Shown here: in pieces, positions 61,303 through 64,000 of the stretch | Layout of the letters: each line of letters begins with the position of its first letter | Numbering within the stretch: the stretch's first letter is position 1 | NCBI RefSeq assembly: GCF_947241125.1 | Contig: NZ_OX365700.1 | Coordinates: 372,001-436,000, forward strand | Origin: Nitrospira tepida | Lineage (GTDB): Bacteria; Nitrospirota; Nitrospiria; Nitrospirales; Nitrospiraceae | DNA: 64,000 nt | Reading direction: 5' to 3' | Made by a program: the position numbers and the translations under genes | The notes under the pieces: model-generated | The model's database searches: none | What the model was told of the DNA's origin: nothing | Seen by the model: the letters and a program-made list of their open reading frames with translations, nothing else

Positions 61303-61602
61303 CTAGCCCGCATTATTCATGACGGTTCGTCGCGAAATCGCGCAGTCGCCAAGCGAGACGGGCAAGCACAGCCGCGAAGGACCAAGGCGTACTTGAAACA
61401 GTACGTCGAGGGAGTGAGCGGCGAGCACGCCCGCCATACCAAGCTTCGCTTGAGCCGCCGCATTCGATCACATCGCGGCGGAGAGGCACTTTGCCTTCGA
61501 CTTCTCATGTTGGCTCTGTCGCAGCGGCGAATTGGGGTGCCCATTGCGCTTCTGTTGCAATGGGCCTAAGCAGCAGAAGCGTTCATGAATAATGCGGGCT
61601 AG
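61303..61602. mobile_element. MITE-like element with 20-bp perfect terminal inverted repeats
   Basis: CTAGCCCGCATTATTCATGA at 61303-61322 is repeated exactly, inverted, at 61583-61602. The interior of about 260 bp has no transposase. It contains nested hairpins: CGTACT/AGTACG, GCCCATTGC (61539-61547) with GCAATGGGC (61557-61565), and GCTTCTG (61548-61554) with CAGAAGC (61574-61580). The ends remind me of IS1380-family termini, which I could not check. It behaves like a non-autonomous element. A CTAG or TA may be the target duplication. The right end provides the stop codon of the gamma-carbonic anhydrase gene. Confidence 0.75.
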
Positions 61603-62144
61603 ACCCAAAAGCCGAGCGGCTTCTCCGGATCGCTCAGATACTGGCTGGCGTAGCGGACGTAGTTCTGGGCCGACTCCCTGATCCAGGCCAGTTCTTCTTC
61701 GGTGACCGGACGCTTGACCTTGGCGGGAGAGCCCAGAACCAGGCTCTTGGGTGGGACGATGGTCCGTTCGGTGATCAAGGCGCCCGCTCCGACCACCGAG
61801 TCTTCCCCGATCACCGCGCCATCCATGATGATGGCGCCCATGCCGATCAGGACCCGGTCCTTCACCGTGCAGCCGTGCAGGACCACATGGTGGCCGATCG
61901 TCACGTCATCGCCGATGACAAGCGGCGCGGTGTCGTGCGTGACGTGGAGCACGCAGAGATCCTGGACGTTGGTCCGGTGGCCGATTCGGATAAAATTCAC
62001 GTCGCCGCGGATGACGGCATGAAACCACACGCTGCACTGCTCGCCCAGGACCACGTCGCCGATCACGACGCCGGTATCCTCGATGAAGCAGGACTTCGGG
62101 ATGGTCGGCGTGATGCCTTGAAATGTCCGGATCATGGACCGCAC
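61599..62144 (-). CDS. Gamma-carbonic anhydrase-family hexapeptide protein
   Basis: A 181-residue left-handed beta-helix protein of the YrdA/PaaY group. Hexapeptide repeats run through residues of about 20-150. The three zinc-ligand histidines are in LCVLHVTH and TIGHHVVLHG. Such proteins trimerise; some are carbonic anhydrases, others have unknown substrates. The stop codon (TAG at 61601-61599) lies in the terminal repeat of the MITE, so the last residue or two may have been changed by the insertion. Confidence 0.9.
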   Translation of the reverse strand: MRSMIRTFQGITPTIPKSCFIEDTGVVIGDVVLGEQCSVWFHAVIRGDVNFIRIGHRTNVQDLCVLHVTHDTAPLVIGDDVTIGHHVVLHGCTVKDRVLIGMGAIIMDGAVIGEDSVVGAGALITERTIVPPKSLVLGSPAKVKRPVTEEELAWIRESAQNYVRYASQYLSDPEKPLGFWV

Positions 62145-62217
62145 TGTAAGCGAGCGCTTGGCTACGAATCAAGCGTCGTTGACAGGGTTTACAGGTCGCC
62201 CGTAGACTGACTTGCTT

Positions 62218-63795
62218 ATGAGCCGCAAGGCGACTTCTATGAAACACGAACCGCGGACATCCTCCCCTCGCTCATCCCTCTCCCCTATGCCTGGGGAGCG
62301 GATCAGAGAGAAGGGAACCAAGATCGGCTTCGTCAATCTGGGGTGCTCCAAGAACCAGGTGGACTCCGAGATCATGCTCGGCCAGCTTGTGGCCGGCGGC
62401 TTCGAGCTGACGAGCCGTCCCGAACAGGCCGAGGTGGTGATCATCAACACCTGCGGTTTCATCGAGGAGGCCAAGCAGGAATCCATCAACACGATCCTGG
62501 AACATGCGGAGCTGAAAAAGACGGGGGCCTGCCGGGTGCTGATCGCGGCCGGCTGTCTCGCGCAGCGCTACCAGGGCGACCTATTGCAGGAGTTGCCGGA
62601 GCTGGACGGGATCGTGGGCACCGGCGAGTTCGGCAAGATCGCGGACATCACCCGCTCGCTGCTTCAGCCCAAACAACCGGCGCAGCGGTCCTGGATCAGC
62701 CCGCCCCCGTTTCTTTACGACGCGATGGCCCCGCGCATCCGGCTGGGCCGTGCTCACTCCGCCTACGTGAAGATCGCCGAAGGCTGCAACCGCCACTGCA
62801 CGTTTTGCGCGATCCCGATCATGCGCGGCAGGCAGCGCAGCCGGTCCATCGAGTCGATCGTCGCCGAGGCCGAACGGCTGGCCGAAGAAGGAGTCCAGGA
62901 GCTGAACCTCATTTCCCAGGACACGATCAACTATGGGGTGGATCTGGGCCTGCGGCAGGGCCTCACGTTGCTGCTGCGCGAGCTCGTCAAGGTGAAAGAC
63001 ATGCGCTGGATTCGGCCTTTTTACCTCTACCCGCAGCAGGTCACCGACGAGCTATTGGATTTATATGCCGGCGAAGAGAAGATCACCAAATACATCGACA
63101 TGCCGCTCCAGCACATCAACGACGCCATGTTGATCCGCATGCGCCGGCTCGGCGACAAGGCCTTCCTGACCAAGCTGGTCGAGCGGATTCGCTCCCGCAT
63201 TCCTGGGGTGACGTTCCGCACGGCCTTCATCGTCGGCTTCCCGGGCGAGACCGAGGCCATGTTTGATGAACTGGCGCAGTTCATGGAAGAGGCGGCCTTC
63301 GACCGGGTGGCCGTGTTCGGCTATTCCGACGAGGAGGAGACGCCTGCGTGTGATTTGCACGGCAAGATCGACCAGTCGGTCATCGAAGAGCGGCGGAGCG
63401 AGTTGCTGAACCGGCAAGAGACGATTGCGCTGCGTCAGAGCCTGGGTAAAGTTGGTTCCACCTTGTCGGTGCTGGTCGATGGCTTGTCAGAGGACAATGA
63501 GTTTCTGCTCGAAGGCCGTCATGAAGGGCAGGCGCCGGAGATCGATGGGGTCGTGTACTTGAGCGAGAGCGATGTCGAGCCCGGCGAGTTCGTGCAGGTG
63601 AAAATCACCGAGGCCACCGCTTACGATCTGGTCGGCCAAGCCATTGAGCCGGTCCGGACAAGATCGAAAGCGGGTCTGCAGACCAGGCCCGGACCGTCCG
63701 CCCCGCAGGCGCGACGGGCGCCCTCCGCTCCACAGATGCGACGAGAGTCCTCCGTCGTGCCCCTCATCATGCCCACGAAGGTCCGGGCACAGTAG
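62218..63795 (+). CDS. rimO: Ribosomal protein S12 methylthiotransferase
   Basis: A protein of about 525 residues that methylthiolates Asp88 of S12. The N-terminal UPF0004 domain has the three cysteines in NLGCSKNQVDSE, NTCGFIEEAKQ and AAGCLAQRY. The radical SAM motif is CNRHCTFC, with YPQQVTDELLDL and the C-terminal TRAM domain (VLVDGLSEDNEFLLEGR). The protein has a 30-residue N-terminal extension and a 45-residue Arg/Pro/Ala tail after TRAM, both unusual for RimO. The start is ATG 62218; ATG 62239 and a TTG at 62212 are alternatives. Confidence 0.94.
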   Translation: MSRKATSMKHEPRTSSPRSSLSPMPGERIREKGTKIGFVNLGCSKNQVDSEIMLGQLVAGGFELTSRPEQAEVVIINTCGFIEEAKQESINTILEHAELKKTGACRVLIAAGCLAQRYQGDLLQELPELDGIVGTGEFGKIADITRSLLQPKQPAQRSWISPPPFLYDAMAPRIRLGRAHSAYVKIAEGCNRHCTFCAIPIMRGRQRSRSIESIVAEAERLAEEGVQELNLISQDTINYGVDLGLRQGLTLLLRELVKVKDMRWIRPFYLYPQQVTDELLDLYAGEEKITKYIDMPLQHINDAMLIRMRRLGDKAFLTKLVERIRSRIPGVTFRTAFIVGFPGETEAMFDELAQFMEEAAFDRVAVFGYSDEEETPACDLHGKIDQSVIEERRSELLNRQETIALRQSLGKVGSTLSVLVDGLSEDNEFLLEGRHEGQAPEIDGVVYLSESDVEPGEFVQVKITEATAYDLVGQAIEPVRTRSKAGLQTRPGPSAPQARRAPSAPQMRRESSVVPLIMPTKVRAQ

Positions 63796-63888
63796 ACCCG
63801 CCGTCCTGTTCCATTTGTCGCCGTCTCCCAAGCACTCCCGCAATCCCGCTCGTTGCCAAATCGCCGCGTAACCTGTCAGAGTAGAACT

Positions 63889-64000
63889 ATGACTGAGTCG
63901 CCTTCTGCCGTGGTGTTGCTCATCCACTGTCCGGACCGCAAGGGCATCGTCGCCCGGGTGGCGGGATTCATCAATGAGTTCGGGGGGAATATCCTCGATT
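63889..64000 (+). CDS. purU: Formyltetrahydrofolate deformylase, N-terminal part
   Basis: The first 37 residues of an ACT-domain protein, cut by the window end. The sequence VVLLIHCPDRKGIVARVAGF and INEFGGNIL is the typical start of PurU, which hydrolyses 10-formyltetrahydrofolate to formate. An ACT-only protein cannot be excluded from this fragment. It follows rimO after about 95 bp. Confidence 0.75.
   Translation, partial: MTESPSAVVLLIHCPDRKGIVARVAGFINEFGGNILD

Overview
This window looks like a chromosomal segment of a GC-rich, Gram-negative-type autotroph, most likely a Nitrospira-like member of the Nitrospirota. That is an inference. It rests on a complex I cluster with two adjacent nuoM genes and an enlarged NuoL, lipoproteins and OmpA-type envelope proteins, and the general gene style. 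No nitrification gene lies in the window to prove it.

Positions 1-16.4 kb, all on the minus strand, hold a CHASE3-type histidine kinase with its response regulator and a long complex I operon, nuoABCDG-IJ-gdx-KLMMN. nuoE, nuoF and nuoH are absent. A guanidinium-exporter-type SMR gene sits between nuoJ and nuoK. From 16.9 to 23.1 kb lie an OmpA-like protein, a PriA homologue whose helicase motor motifs are eroded, a receiver-only response regulator, a tRNA-Leu and a HAD phosphatase, the last two driven by overlapping divergent promoters. From 23.1 to 35.6 kb there is a plus-strand run of queE, pepA, nagZ and small proteins, including one with two desulforedoxin-like repeats. It is followed by an amino acid permease, a glutamine-amidotransferase-like hydrolase, an M24 peptidase, a TatA-like protein with a very long tail, a HEAT-repeat lipoprotein and two tandem PilZ proteins. 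From 35.9 to 45.5 kb come tig-clpP-clpX (minus), tRNA-Leu, tRNA-Ser, the SRP RNA, dnaX-ybaB-recR, a DksA-like protein, two lipoproteins and tRNA-Val. From 45.6 to 51.9 kb lies the conserved block trmFO-xerC-hslV-hslU, then argB and an M28 peptidase.

From about 51.9 to 61.6 kb the character changes. This accessory island carries radC, a truncated DNA methyltransferase, a 1304-residue SF1 helicase-nuclease of anti-phage type, several genes broken by nonsense or frameshift mutations (a YgiT-type zinc finger, a LexA-like HTH, hicB), a HicA-like/HicB-like toxin-antitoxin-like pair of unusual build, an orphan methyltransferase-like gene and a roughly 300-bp MITE. The MITE supplies the stop codon of the next chromosomal gene. 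The window closes with a gamma-carbonic anhydrase, rimO and the start of purU.

Two cross-cutting signals stand out. First, several intergenic spacers hold quasi-palindromes built from short words repeated on opposite strands (around 13.5, 39.8, 40.05, 50.9 and 61.28 kb). Each uses a different word but the same architecture. Second, several promoters place the -10 hexamer 6-9 nt before the start codon, which predicts leaderless mRNAs. All assignments come from reading the sequence; no database search was run.
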